From: Mycolicibacterium holsaticum DSM 44478 = JCM 12374 | Lineage (GTDB): Bacteria > Actinomycetota > Actinomycetes > Mycobacteriales > Mycobacteriaceae | Reading direction: 5' to 3' | Length of the DNA stretch: 64,000 bases | Assembly: GCF_019645835.1 (NCBI RefSeq) | Contig: NZ_CP080998.1 | Location: forward strand, 744,001 to 808,000 | Part shown: positions 63,790 to 64,000 of the stretch, piece by piece | How positions within the stretch are numbered: the first letter of the stretch is position 1 | Layout of the letters: each line of letters begins with the position of its first letter | Translations under genes and position numbers: made by a program | The notes under the pieces: generated by a model | What the model saw: only the letters and a program-made list of their open reading frames with translations | What the model was told of the DNA's origin: nothing | The model's database searches: none

Positions 63790-64000
63790 TCAGGCCAACA
63801 GCGGTGTCAGCGCCGAACGGAGGTCTCGCGCTGTGGGCACCCCCGACGTCCGGTAGCGCGGCCGCCCGTCGGCGTCGAAGATGATCGTCGTCGGAAGCGA
63901 CAGCACCGAAAGCCGTTTGGCCGCTTCGGGATCGGCGTCCATGTCGATCTCGACGTGCGAAACCTGCGGCAGCTCCGCGCACACCTGCTCGACCACCCGT
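63790..64000 (-). CDS. thiX: Thioredoxin-like protein ThiX (5' part beyond window)
   Basis: C-terminal 70 residues of a thioredoxin-fold protein: VSHVEIDMDADPEAAKRL (landmark EIDMDADPE), then SLPTTIIFDADGR with the cis-Pro, and a final helix. The active-site region lies upstream of the window, so redox activity cannot be judged. By position it is the Rv0816c (thiX) counterpart, ending 17 bases before the -10 of the polycysteine leader. Confidence 0.88.
   Translation of the reverse strand, partial: RVVEQVCAELPQVSHVEIDMDADPEAAKRLSVLSLPTTIIFDADGRPRYRTSGVPTARDLRSALTPLLA

Overview
The window is a high-GC (roughly two-thirds G+C) segment of a mycobacterial chromosome, most likely a fast-growing Mycobacterium/Mycolicibacterium. 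PhoP, AdhB, CYP51, CYP126, encapsulin and CysA2 resemble their M. tuberculosis counterparts closely. From about 3.7 kb to the right edge the gene order follows the Rv0756c-Rv0816c interval of M. tuberculosis H37Rv (recalled, not searched), with extra genes inserted and some absent. No prophage, CRISPR array or insertion sequence was seen. The only mobile-looking item is a decayed HNH endonuclease gene beside a tRNA-Thr gene.

Layout. 1-2.9 kb: an FtsX/MacB-type ABC exporter pair. 3.2-3.7 kb: tRNA-Thr(UGU) and the HNH pseudogene. 3.75-6.9 kb: a decapeptide-repeat protein divergent from phoP-phoR, with a PhoP-type direct repeat between them. 7-15.4 kb: a leftward cluster of HIT, SDR, SnoaL/KSI-like, AdhB, NTF2-like, 3Fe-4S ferredoxin, CYP51, SDR, CYP123 and TetR. 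15.5-20.4 kb: the divergent aldehyde dehydrogenase operon. 20.4-23.8 kb: a lipoprotein, a putative type VII-secretion-associated protein, a TetR and a CYP125-like P450. 23.8-57.2 kb: seven purine biosynthesis genes (purD, purB, purC, purS-purQ, purL, purF, purM) scattered among other genes, including the encapsulin/DyP nanocompartment, oligopeptidase B, an M18 aminopeptidase and an orphan MceA-like protein. 57.2-64 kb: DUF3073, YgfZ-like, PabC-like, a structured noncoding stretch, a solute-binding lipoprotein, a nitrobindin-like protein with a 32-residue membrane microprotein, DUF732, and a sulfur operon (DUF4395-cysA2-sseC2) behind a polycysteine leader ORF, then truncated thiX.

How it works together. 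Many genes overlap their neighbour's stop codon by 1-4 bases, so translational coupling is pervasive. Many operon-leading genes have a TANNNT hexamer 6-8 bases before the start codon, the signature of leaderless mycobacterial transcripts. All six purine genes that start a transcription unit with an evident promoter next to the start codon show it. Several TetR-type genes sit beside perfect inverted repeats that overlap these promoters.

Most useful observations: the 13-unit decapeptide protein next to a PhoP box; the leaderless microprotein coupled to the nitrobindin gene; the polycysteine attenuator; an independently promoted structured RNA at 59.5-59.8 kb; and the recurrent GGACAnnTGTCC palindrome at the TetR/aldA promoter.
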